Below, in pieces: positions 1 through 6,319 of a stretch of DNA of 6,319 nucleotides. Origin of the DNA: an uncultured Ruminococcus sp. (GTDB lineage Bacteria > Bacillota > Clostridia > Oscillospirales > CAG-272); the NCBI GenBank assembly GCA_902791785.1, contig CADAXH010000093.1, positions 1 to 6,319 of the forward strand, written 5' to 3'. The notes beneath the pieces were generated by a model. The model saw nothing but the letters and a program-made list of their open reading frames with translations. It was not told where the DNA came from and did no database searches. Position numbers and translations under genes: made by a program. Every line of letters starts with the position of its first letter. Positions within the stretch are counted from its first letter, which is position 1.

Positions 1-657
1 GCCTTGAAAAGCGGGCTTATCAAAGTCAACGGAAAATATGCAAATGACCCGTCAATGAAAATTGACGAAGAAAAAGATGTTGTTGAATACAAAGGAAGCG
101 TTGTGAAGTACAGCAAATTCATATATCTTATGCTTAACAAGCCATCAGGTTACGTCAGCTCTACTGATGAGCCGAACAAAAAGACTGTGATTGATCTTCT
201 TCCGGACTGCTACAAAAACATTGGACTGTTCCCATGCGGAAGGCTCGACATAGACACGACAGGTCTTTTGATTCTGACAAACGACGGACAGCTGTCGCAT
301 ATTCTTCTGTCTCCAAAACATCATGTCGGAAAAACATATTCTTTCGAATGTTCTCCACATCTTGACGATGACATGATTAAGCATTTGGAAGATGGTGTTG
401 ACATTGGAGAAAAGGCAAAAACAAAACCGGCTGAGATTGTTCCGGATCCAGAGATGACGAGCGGAACTATTACCATTACCGAGGGTAAGTTTCATCAGAT
501 TAAACGAATGTTTGAATGTGTGGGAAGCAGAATTACGATGCTCAGAAGGATGAGTTTTGCAGGAATCAGCCTTGATTCTTCTCTGACCGAGGGAGACTGG
601 CGCTTACTAAACGACAGAGAAACAGAATTATTAACATCTTTCGACACAAATAATTAA
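1..657 (+). CDS. rsuA: RsuA-family rRNA pseudouridine synthase, 5'-truncated by the window edge
   Basis: Isomerises a uridine to pseudouridine in rRNA; the best match in memory is the 16S U516 enzyme RsuA, so the substrate is small-subunit rRNA in the cytoplasm. The frame is open from base 1 and the first visible residues (ALKSGLIKVNG) are the middle of an N-terminal S4 RNA-binding domain. About 20 residues including the true start are therefore upstream; the TTG at 4 is not the start. The catalytic core follows: LNKPSGYVSSTD, then GRLDIDTTGLLILTNDG, whose Asp (codon 247-249) is the catalytic aspartate of the family, then SPKHHVGKTY and EGKFHQIKRMF, the conserved C-terminal basic motif. It ends in TAA at 655-657, a normal C-terminus. 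GRLDIDTTG and STD agree with RsuA rather than RluB/RluF, but the exact target uridine is inferred. No clear hairpin terminator follows it. Confidence 0.9.
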   Translation, partial: ALKSGLIKVNGKYANDPSMKIDEEKDVVEYKGSVVKYSKFIYLMLNKPSGYVSSTDEPNKKTVIDLLPDCYKNIGLFPCGRLDIDTTGLLILTNDGQLSHILLSPKHHVGKTYSFECSPHLDDDMIKHLEDGVDIGEKAKTKPAEIVPDPEMTSGTITITEGKFHQIKRMFECVGSRITMLRRMSFAGISLDSSLTEGDWRLLNDRETELLTSFDTNN

Positions 658-771
658 GATTTCGGGCAGTTTAAAAGTCAGTAAAAGGTGATAATCCAAT
701 ATTTGTATATTTTGCACAATCAGAAAAATATTTTTTTGGAATACAAACATCTTTTATTTAATAATCTCTTT

Positions 772-780
772 TGTTATAAT
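772..780 (+). promoter_or_regulatory. Extended -10 promoter for the ABC ATPase gene
   Basis: TGTTATAAT is a perfect TATAAT (775-780) preceded by TGn, which is a sigma-A extended -10 element. The -35 region at 17-bp spacing (752-757, TTTTAT) is poor, as extended -10 promoters tolerate, and the upstream DNA is very A/T rich (about 720-770), possibly an UP-like stretch. Transcription would begin near 786-788, giving a leader of about 120 nt. It is the only strong promoter-like sequence I see in the gap at 658-907. Confidence 0.6.
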
Positions 781-786
781 AACGAG

Positions 787-907
787 GTATAGCATAGCAG
801 TAATGCTGGTAACTCTCTGTTGTTCTCAGATAAGAGAGCATCCCCAGTCCTGAAATAACGGCGAGCAGGTTGGGCAATTACATTCAGCCAAAAGAACGGA
901 GTAAAAA
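787..907 (+). promoter_or_regulatory. Possibly structured 5' leader of the ABC ATPase gene
   Basis: This is the predicted untranslated leader between the promoter and the start codon. Visible pairings are AGCAT (791-795) with ATGCT (803-807); CTCTCT (813-818) with AGAGAG (833-838); and CCC/CCTG (843-845, 849-852) with CAGG/GGG (866-869, 872-874). An alternative pairs GGTTG (868-872) with CAGCC (885-889), including one G-U pair. A second AGCAT at 837-841 could compete for ATGCT. It does not match the core motifs of riboswitch classes I know, and no T-run follows a hairpin, so transcription attenuation is not obvious. Short hairpins like these also arise by chance. Confidence 0.3.
898..901 (+). 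promoter_or_regulatory. Ribosome binding site of the ABC ATPase gene
   Basis: GGAG lies 6 nt before the ATG at 908. It supports this start, and the encoded N-terminus (MASLSLRHIYKKY) is the usual beginning of an MsmK/UgpC ATPase. Confidence 0.75.
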
Positions 908-2245
908 ATGGCAAGTTTATCACTTAGACACATTTACAAAAAATACCCTGGCGGTGTTACAGCAGTTTCAGATTTCTGTCTTGAAGTCAAAGATACTGAA
1001 TTCATTATTTTCGTTGGACCTTCAGGTTGTGGTAAATCTACAACACTGAGAATGATTGCTGGTCTTGAAGAGATTACAGAAGGTGAGTTGTACATTGGTG
1101 ATAGACTCGTAAACGATGTAGCTCCTAAGGACAGAGATATCGCAATGGTGTTCCAGAACTATGCTCTTTATCCTCATATGACAGTTTTCGACAACATGGC
1201 ATTCGGTCTGAAGCTTCGTAAAGTTCCGAAGGAAACAATCAAGCGTAAAGTTGAAGAAGCTGCAAGAATCCTTGACATCTCACACCTTCTTGACAGACTT
1301 CCGAAGGCTCTTTCAGGTGGTCAGAAACAGCGTGTTGCTTTAGGTAGAGCTATCGTTCGTGATCCTAAGGTATTCTTGCTCGACGAACCTCTTTCAAACT
1401 TGGACGCTAAACTTCGTGCTGCCATGAGAACTGAGATTACTAAATTGCACAACAGCCTCCAGGCTACATTTATTTACGTTACACACGACCAGGTAGAAGC
1501 TATGACAATGGCTACAAGAATCGTTGTAATGAAAGACGGCGTCATCCAGCAGGTTGACTCTCCTCAGGCTTTGTATGATAATCCGGTTAACCTCTTCGTT
1601 GCAGGATTCATCGGTACACCTCAGATGAACTTCATCAATGGTACTCTTGAAAAAGACGATGACGGATTTGTGTATCTCCACTTCGGTGAAATCAGAATCA
1701 GACTTCCTGAAGAAAAAGGAAACGCAGACGAAATCAAGCCTTACATCGAAAAAGAAGTTATTGCAGGCGTTCGTCCTGAATGTATCGTAGATACTCCTAT
1801 GCAGATAGCTGCAATGCAGGAAGCTTCATTTGAGGCTTATTGTGATGTTACAGAGCTTATGGGTGCTGAAATTTACCTCTACCTCATTGCCAACAAAGTT
1901 GAAGTAGACGAAAGCCTCAAAGAGAGAAAGAATGTTGTTATAGACAGAAGCGGCGAACAGAAACTTATCGCCCGTGTATCTCCTCGTTCAACCGTTCGCG
2001 CTGGCGATACAGTAACACTTGCTATCGATACAACAAGAATGCACCTCTTCGACAAAGAAACCGAAAAAGCAATCGTATTCCTCACAGAAGAAGAAAAGAA
2101 GAAAGCAGCAAGAGTTGCAGAAGCTGAAAAGGCAGCTGCAGAAGCTGAAAATGCACAGACTGAAACTGTTGAAGAAACACCGGTTGAAGAACCCGTAGAA
2201 GAAAAAACAGAAGAATCAGTAACAGACACATCAGTAACTGAATAA
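908..2245 (+). CDS. msmK: MsmK/MsmX/UgpC-type sugar ABC importer ATP-binding protein with acidic C-terminal tail
   Basis: ATPase subunit of carbohydrate ABC importers (CUT1/MalK type); as a dimer on the cytoplasmic face it hydrolyses ATP to drive uptake of oligosaccharides or glycerol-phosphate-type substrates. All nucleotide-binding motifs are intact: Walker A GPSGCGKST (37-45), Q-loop Gln83 in VFQNYALYPH, signature LSGGQ (135-139), Walker B VFLLDEP (155-161), D-loop SNLD (163-166) and H-loop His193 in VTHDQ. A MalK-like TOBE regulatory region follows, about 235-385, with GTPQMNF and GVRPE. At 445 residues it is longer than the usual ~365-375 because of a Glu/Ala/Lys-rich tail from about 391. 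No permease or solute-binding gene is adjacent, and the gene has its own promoter and terminator, like the orphan shared ATPase MsmX of Bacillus subtilis. Several family names (msmX, ugpC, malK) would fit; the sugar cannot be told from the sequence. Confidence 0.95.
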   Translation: MASLSLRHIYKKYPGGVTAVSDFCLEVKDTEFIIFVGPSGCGKSTTLRMIAGLEEITEGELYIGDRLVNDVAPKDRDIAMVFQNYALYPHMTVFDNMAFGLKLRKVPKETIKRKVEEAARILDISHLLDRLPKALSGGQKQRVALGRAIVRDPKVFLLDEPLSNLDAKLRAAMRTEITKLHNSLQATFIYVTHDQVEAMTMATRIVVMKDGVIQQVDSPQALYDNPVNLFVAGFIGTPQMNFINGTLEKDDDGFVYLHFGEIRIRLPEEKGNADEIKPYIEKEVIAGVRPECIVDTPMQIAAMQEASFEAYCDVTELMGAEIYLYLIANKVEVDESLKERKNVVIDRSGEQKLIARVSPRSTVRAGDTVTLAIDTTRMHLFDKETEKAIVFLTEEEKKKAARVAEAEKAAAEAENAQTETVEETPVEEPVEEKTEESVTDTSVTE

Positions 2246-2262
2246 TTGATTGAATAACAAAT

Positions 2263-2300
2263 GCGGCATAGCAGTCCCCTGCTATGCCGTCTTTCTTTTT
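2263..2300 (+). terminator. Strong intrinsic terminator of the ABC ATPase gene, possibly bidirectional
   Basis: An 11-bp perfect stem (2264-2274 with 2279-2289, plus a G-T pair at 2263/2290) closes a TCCC loop. It is followed by TCTTTCTTTTT, a textbook rho-independent terminator 18 nt after the stop codon. Read on the minus strand, the same stem is followed by the weaker T-rich run ATTTGTTATT, so it may also end the convergent operon, whose last stop codon (2299-2301) touches the T-tract. Confidence 0.92.
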
Positions 2301-3207
2301 ATTCTTGTTTTGCTTTTCCTTCAACAAACTCGTCAAGTGCACCTTTTACATACATTTCCACAAGCTGTTCCAATGTGTAGTCTTCATTCTTTTCTGCAAG
2401 AATTTTCAGTGCATCAATCGGAATTGTAATATCAAATCTGTCAGAATGAGACTGAAGATTCCGACCAAGCTTGTATAGATCTTTCTCTACAAAATCATCA
2501 TCTTTGTCATTAAGATTCTTTTCAATGCTCTTGATTATATAATTGTACCGGACCTGAGTTGACACATTGTGAATCAACAGCAGTATTCCTCCGCATATAA
2601 ATCCGAACACCACGCAAAGCAAAATGGCTATTGGCCAGTTGAATCTCTCAAACACCTGATAAACATCTTTCCATCCGCCTTTTTCTTCCCCGACAAGTTT
2701 CACCATTATACCATACAGTATTGCATACACAAAAAACGGGATGGTCGTTATAACCATTTCATTCAGTTTCAGCATTCTCTCATTGCATATGAATATAAAC
2801 ATGAGGAGCGATGCTACGGGATTGAATATATGGTGCCAGAAATTCACTCCGGTTACTGCATCTATTCCTTTTACCGGTATAATAAAAATCAGAGTAACAG
2901 CCATAGTTATGGTGAGGCAAAGTGTTCCCGAAAAATGAACCAGGACACCCCACTTTGGCAATCTGAATCTCTTTTTTCTTATTCCGTCAATGGCATACGT
3001 CAACACAACCAGATCACAAAGAAGAATGAACAGGTTTGACAAAATGGTGAACATCATGAAATATGTTTCATCACTTGCATCAATCCTGACAATTCGCAAA
3101 GCACCCTGAACTGTAGATAAAAATGCAACAGATGTTACAATCGCACATGAAATCAGCGCAAGAATGCTTCTTGTTCTGTCCAGTTTAAAAATATGTGTTC
3201 CCTTCAA
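2299..3207 (-). CDS. Six-helix Pr6Pr-like membrane protein with a cytoplasmic C-terminal tail
   Basis: Integral membrane protein of 302 residues and unproven function. Hydrophobic segments lie at about 13-33, 51-72, 86-111, 125-143, 151-171 and 191-214, giving six helices and no cleavable signal peptide. FTILSN (53-58) and WHHIFNP (124-130) recall the bacterial Pr6Pr proteins and the eukaryotic FAR-17a/AIG1 family, in which a membrane Thr and His form a lipid-hydrolase active site; Thr54 and His125/His126 would be the counterparts here. That match is from memory of motifs, not alignment. The tail (215-302) is soluble and charged, and its end (258-296) looks like strand-helix-helix. The start is TTG, not ATG, supported by a perfect AGGAGG at 6 nt spacing and no nearby ATG. 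It lies 15 nt after glnS and is very probably co-transcribed with gltX-glnS. Confidence 0.88.
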   Translation of the reverse strand: MKGTHIFKLDRTRSILALISCAIVTSVAFLSTVQGALRIVRIDASDETYFMMFTILSNLFILLCDLVVLTYAIDGIRKKRFRLPKWGVLVHFSGTLCLTITMAVTLIFIIPVKGIDAVTGVNFWHHIFNPVASLLMFIFICNERMLKLNEMVITTIPFFVYAILYGIMVKLVGEEKGGWKDVYQVFERFNWPIAILLCVVFGFICGGILLLIHNVSTQVRYNYIIKSIEKNLNDKDDDFVEKDLYKLGRNLQSHSDRFDITIPIDALKILAEKNEDYTLEQLVEMYVKGALDEFVEGKAKQE

Positions 3208-3213
3208 AGCACA

Positions 3214-3219
3214 CCTCCT
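3214..3219 (-). promoter_or_regulatory. Consensus Shine-Dalgarno that fixes a TTG start
   Basis: On the minus strand AGGAGG is separated by 6 nt from TTG (3205-3207). It sits in the 15-nt gap after the glnS stop codon and decides the start of the membrane protein, which would otherwise have no credible ATG. Confidence 0.85.
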
Positions 3220-3222
3220 AAA

Positions 3223-4881
3223 TCAGATTTTATATCCGTCCTTCAGTGAAACAATCCTGTTGAATCTGTTTGGATATTTAGAGTCAGGAGTGAAATAACC
3301 AACTCTGACAAACTGGAATCTTTCTCCCGGTTTAGCGTCAGCAAGGGACATTTCAACCTTTACGTTCTTGTATTCAACTTCAGATTCGGGATTGATATAC
3401 TGAACAAATGTATCCTCTGTTATTTCAGAAACATCTTCAAGAGTGAACAAATTGTCAAAATACATAGCAGTTGTATCGATGCAGTATCTGGCGGAAAGCC
3501 AATGAATGGTTCCCTTTACCTTTCTGTCGGTTGGAACGCCGTTGCCTGTCTCAATATCTGCCTCACAATGGATCTCTTTGATTGTTCCATCTTCGTTCTT
3601 TACAACGCCTGTACATTTAACTATATATGCACCCATCAGTCTGACTTCGCCATCAGGTTTGAGTCTGAAGAACTTCGGAGGAGCGTCTTCGGCAAAATCT
3701 TCTTCATCAATATATATTTCTTTTGTGAAAGGTACTTTTCTTGTTCCTGCATTTTCATCATTCGGATTGTTCGGCAGATCAAAGTATTCAACTTTGTCTT
3801 CCGGATAATTGTCGACAATCAGTTTGATTGGCTTGATGACAGCGACACGTCTCAGAGCTTTCTGGTTGAGTTCTTCTCTTATGCAATGTTCAAGCAGATT
3901 AATATCTACAACGCTGTAAGTTGTAGAAACGCCCGCTCTTTCAACGAAATCAAATATGGCCTCAGGAGTGTACCCTCTTCTTCTCAGTGCGCATATGGTG
4001 GGCATTCTGGGGTCATCCCAGCCATCAACAATATTGTGTTCAACAAGATATCTCAGGTATCTCTTGCTCATTACTGTATGCGTTATGTTCAATCTGGCAA
4101 ATTCATACTGATGAGGTTTCTTTTCAAATCCGATATTGTCAATGACCCAGTCATAGAGAGGTCTGTGGTTTCTGAATTCGATTGAGCAAAGAGAATGTGT
4201 AATGCCTTCCGTAGCATCCTGGATAGGATGAGCAAAATCATACATAGGATAGATGCACCACTTGCTTCCCTGTCTCTGATGCGTGACATGGCGGATTCTG
4301 TATATTACAGGATCGCGCAAATAAGTGTTGTCTGAAGAAGGATCTATTTTAGCTCTCAGGGTTCTTGCTCCGTCCGGGAATTCTCCGTTCTTCATTCTTT
4401 CAAATAAGTCAAGGTTTTCTTCAACCGAACGATCTCTGTATGGTGAAGGTTTACTTGCTTCTGCCCTGTCTGTGCCTTTGTAGTCAACAAGATCCTCTTT
4501 TGACAAATCGCAGACATATGCTTTTCCGTCTTTGATAAGCTTTACAGCATACTCGTAGCACTTTTCAAAATAATCAGATCCATAGAATACTCCACCTGTC
4601 GGTTCAGCGCCAAGCCAGCAGAGATCTTCATATATGCTGTTGACAAATTCATCGCCCTCTTTTACGGGGTTTGTGTCGTCATATCTTAAATTGAACTTGC
4701 CGCCGTATTTTTTAGCTGCTGTCACATTTATCCAGATTGCCTTTGCAGACCCTATATGAAGATATCCGTTTGGTTCAGGCGGAAATCTGGTGTGAACAGA
4801 GTCAACACGCCCTTCTCTTAGATCTTCTGAAATGATTTCGTCTATAAAATTACCGTTAAACTTTTCTGTATTATCGCTCAT
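3223..4881 (-). CDS. glnS: Glutaminyl-tRNA synthetase (GlnRS)
   Basis: Class I synthetase that charges tRNA(Gln) with glutamine using ATP. At 552 residues it is close to the E. coli enzyme (554) and collinear with it. The Rossmann catalytic domain begins with TRFPPEPNGYLHIGS (31-45), the HIGH box in the variant form HIGS (42-45), and carries the KMSKS-type loop VMSKRYL (270-276). GlnRS-specific features include YPMYDFAHPI (211-220) and THSLCSIEF (228-236), whose Tyr, Cys and Phe match E. coli Tyr211, Cys229 and Phe233 near the glutamine pocket, and WDDPRMPT (288-295). The region from about 345 is the beta-barrel anticodon-binding part, complete to the TGA at 3223-3225. The ATG has a GAGGTG site overlapping the gltX stop codon. 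Many Firmicutes lack GlnRS and make Gln-tRNA(Gln) through GatCAB, so this gene marks a direct-charging lineage. Confidence 0.97.
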   Translation of the reverse strand: MSDNTEKFNGNFIDEIISEDLREGRVDSVHTRFPPEPNGYLHIGSAKAIWINVTAAKKYGGKFNLRYDDTNPVKEGDEFVNSIYEDLCWLGAEPTGGVFYGSDYFEKCYEYAVKLIKDGKAYVCDLSKEDLVDYKGTDRAEASKPSPYRDRSVEENLDLFERMKNGEFPDGARTLRAKIDPSSDNTYLRDPVIYRIRHVTHQRQGSKWCIYPMYDFAHPIQDATEGITHSLCSIEFRNHRPLYDWVIDNIGFEKKPHQYEFARLNITHTVMSKRYLRYLVEHNIVDGWDDPRMPTICALRRRGYTPEAIFDFVERAGVSTTYSVVDINLLEHCIREELNQKALRRVAVIKPIKLIVDNYPEDKVEYFDLPNNPNDENAGTRKVPFTKEIYIDEEDFAEDAPPKFFRLKPDGEVRLMGAYIVKCTGVVKNEDGTIKEIHCEADIETGNGVPTDRKVKGTIHWLSARYCIDTTAMYFDNLFTLEDVSEITEDTFVQYINPESEVEYKNVKVEMSLADAKPGERFQFVRVGYFTPDSKYPNRFNRIVSLKDGYKI

Positions 4882-4886
4882 ATTTA

Positions 4887-4892
4887 CACCTC
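4887..4892 (-). promoter_or_regulatory. Ribosome binding site of glnS overlapping the gltX stop
   Basis: On the minus strand TGAGGTG contains both the gltX stop codon (TGA, 4891-4893) and the GAGGTG Shine-Dalgarno for the ATG at 4879-4881. A ribosome terminating on gltX would sit on the glnS initiation region, which suggests translational coupling. Confidence 0.75.
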
Positions 4893-6319
4893 AATGAGAA
4901 AGTCTCTCTATCTGTTTGTTTAGTCTTTCAACAACTTTGTCGTGACCAAGTGTTTTCATAACAAGATACATGTCAGGTGAATTCTGTTTGCCGGTCACAG
5001 CAACTCTGATAAACCCGCTGACGTCACCGACATGGCCTTTAAATGCTTCGGGCGTGGCTTTGTACTGTTTTGTTTCGCGTGCAAATCCGAATTTTTCAGA
5101 CACATCTTTGATTTTTTCAAACCAGTCCTGCTGTTCGTCATTGAAATCATATACCTTTAAGTATTCTTCAAGAACACCTTTGATGGTTTGACTGTCAAAT
5201 CTCTCGTCATAGTCACCGCATTCATTATAGTACTCGTCGAACATGAAGCCTGAATACTCCTGAACTTCACTGTAAAGGCCGAAGTCTTTTCTCGGTTTTG
5301 CTCCTCCGCGGCCTATTCCCATGAACGCTTTTGAATAATCCGGATTCTTTGTAAATACTGAATAGAATTCAGGAGAATATGTCTTTGCCCATTCTGCTGT
5401 CTCATTAATCTCATCAGCAGTTTTTCTGCAGAGAACGTTCTTACAAACATCGTAGAGTTTTACTATATCAAACAAAGCGCCTGAAACGCTCATCTTTTTA
5501 AGTGATAACGGGAATTCCTTGATGTCAGCTGTAGGATTTGCCATTCTCCAGTCTTCAAAGTTGGAGTTCAGAAGCGTCATAAGATATTCAAGCAATGCTT
5601 CAGCTGAATAACCTTCTTTTGTAAAGAAAGCAACGTCCGCTTCAGGGTCTTTTCTCTTAGAGAGTTTTCTCTTGGAATCGGGTCCATCCATTTTCAGCAG
5701 AGCTGCCGTGTGACAGTATTTAGGAAGACGGAATCCCAGTGCTTTGAATATTTCAATGTGTTTAGGCAGGGACGGCAGCCACTCGTCGCCTCTGACCACA
5801 TGTGTTGTGCCCATGAGATGATCGTCAACTGCGTGTGCAAAATGATATGTCGGAATACCGTCAGATTTCAAAAGCACTTCATCTATGTTGTTTTCGGTAA
5901 CATCTATTGTGCCCTTAATCATATCCGTGAACTTGAAATGATTTGACGGATCTCCTGTGGATCTCAGTCTTACAACAAATTCCTTTTTCTGAGCGAGCGC
6001 TTCTTTAACATCATCTATTGAGGCATCTCTCCACTTTGACCATTCTCCGTAAACTCCCGGAACCAGTTTCTGAGCTTCCTGCTGTTTTCTGATTTCATCT
6101 ATTTCTTCTGCAGTCAGAAAACAGGGATAAGCCTTTCCTTCTCTTATTAACTGCTTTGCGAATGTCTGATATATCTCTGCACGTTCACTCTGTCTGTACG
6201 GACCATAATCACCTTTGTCTCCGCCAACAACAGCACCTTCATCAAAATGAATTCCGTAATGATTCAGGTTTTCGATAAACAGTTCAGCAGCTCCTGATAC
6301 TTCTCTTTTTGCGTCTGTA
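4891..6319 (-). CDS. gltX: Glutamyl-tRNA synthetase (GluRS), N-terminus outside the window
   Basis: Class I synthetase that charges tRNA(Glu) with glutamate. The frame stays open from 5922 to the right edge: translating 5923-6318 adds 132 in-frame residues with typical GluRS text (GPYRQSERAEIYQ, LIREGKAYPCFLT, VVRLRS), so the ATG at 5920-5922 is internal. About 475 residues are visible; a full protein near 550 implies that roughly 75 N-terminal residues with the HIGH box are missing. Seen here are DGIPTYHFAHAVDDHLMGTTHV and RGDEWLPS (catalytic domain, 153-183 of the visible part) and KLSKRKD (218-224; KMSKS loop, nucleotides 5647-5667), then the helical anticodon-binding domain to the TGA stop. 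It is the first visible gene of the gltX-glnS-membrane protein operon, 9 nt before glnS. Whether it also mischarges tRNA(Gln) cannot be read from the sequence, but the adjacent glnS makes that unnecessary. Confidence 0.96.
   Translation of the reverse strand, partial: TDAKREVSGAAELFIENLNHYGIHFDEGAVVGGDKGDYGPYRQSERAEIYQTFAKQLIREGKAYPCFLTAEEIDEIRKQQEAQKLVPGVYGEWSKWRDASIDDVKEALAQKKEFVVRLRSTGDPSNHFKFTDMIKGTIDVTENNIDEVLLKSDGIPTYHFAHAVDDHLMGTTHVVRGDEWLPSLPKHIEIFKALGFRLPKYCHTAALLKMDGPDSKRKLSKRKDPEADVAFFTKEGYSAEALLEYLMTLLNSNFEDWRMANPTADIKEFPLSLKKMSVSGALFDIVKLYDVCKNVLCRKTADEINETAEWAKTYSPEFYSVFTKNPDYSKAFMGIGRGGAKPRKDFGLYSEVQEYSGFMFDEYYNECGDYDERFDSQTIKGVLEEYLKVYDFNDEQQDWFEKIKDVSEKFGFARETKQYKATPEAFKGHVGDVSGFIRVAVTGKQNSPDMYLVMKTLGHDKVVERLNKQIERLSH

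Noticed and set aside
695..747. Inverted repeats (TCCAA/TTGGA and TTTGTAT/ATACAAA) after the pseudouridine synthase gene, a possible terminator
   Set aside because: The arms are A/T-rich, widely spaced, interrupted and mutually exclusive, and no clean G/C-rich stem with a T-run is present, so it is not called as a terminator.
1879..2229. Ser-rich open frame on the minus strand opposite the ABC ATPase tail
   Set aside because: The serine and threonine runs are the reverse reading of GAA/GCA-rich codons in the acidic tail; there is no independent evidence of coding.
792..2274. The 9-mer GCATAGCAG occurs both in the leader (792-800) and in the terminator stem (2266-2274)
   Set aside because: Dozens of 9-mer repeats are expected by chance in a window this size; with no longer match it is probably coincidence.
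3502..4185. A 227-codon open frame on the plus strand inside glnS
   Set aside because: It lies wholly antisense to a clearly conserved GlnRS, has no ribosome site I can see, and its translation looks like no family; it is a shadow of glnS codon usage.
5920..5922. ATG as the start of a 343-residue protein
   Set aside because: The frame continues upstream to the window edge with recognisable GluRS sequence, so this Met is internal and the gene is not truncated.

Overview
The window looks like chromosomal housekeeping DNA from an anaerobic low-to-moderate G+C Firmicute, most likely a Clostridia member of the Ruminococcus/Oscillospiraceae kind. The reasons are A/T-rich spacers with strong AGGAGG-type ribosome binding sites, a stand-alone MsmK/MsmX-type sugar-importer ATPase, and a glutamyl-tRNA synthetase of the ~550-residue clostridial sort next to a true glutaminyl-tRNA synthetase. 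The taxonomic call is inference; there is no rRNA or other marker. I see no mobile element, CRISPR array, tRNA or phage gene.

Layout. 1-657 (+) is the 3' part of an RsuA-type 16S rRNA pseudouridine synthase; its first ~20 codons lie outside the window. 658-907 is an A/T-rich spacer with a good extended -10 promoter (772-780), followed by a ~120-nt leader containing several possible hairpins. 908-2245 (+) is a complete orphan ABC sugar-importer ATPase with a TOBE region and an unusual ~55-residue Glu/Ala/Lys-rich C-terminal tail. 2263-2300 is a strong intrinsic terminator lying between convergent genes. On the minus strand, read from the right edge, come gltX (GluRS, 4891 to the window edge, N-terminus missing), glnS (3223-4881) and a six-helix membrane protein (2299-3207). 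The gaps between them are only 9 and 15 nt, so they very probably form one operon.

How the genes work together. GltX and GlnS supply Glu-tRNA(Glu) and Gln-tRNA(Gln) directly. The third gene has Pr6Pr/FAR-17a/AIG1-like motifs (FTxxSN and WHHxxxP) and a C-terminal soluble segment that resembles a ribbon-helix-helix module; it is the least explained gene here. The ABC ATPase is monocistronic, with its own promoter and terminator and no permease or binding protein beside it. This fits a shared ATPase that powers several sugar importers encoded elsewhere.

No clear-cut novel multi-gene system is visible. The points most worth a second look are the membrane protein (possible Thr/His hydrolase-like core plus RHH-like tail), the HIGS variant of the GlnRS HIGH motif, and the leader and acidic tail of the ABC ATPase gene.
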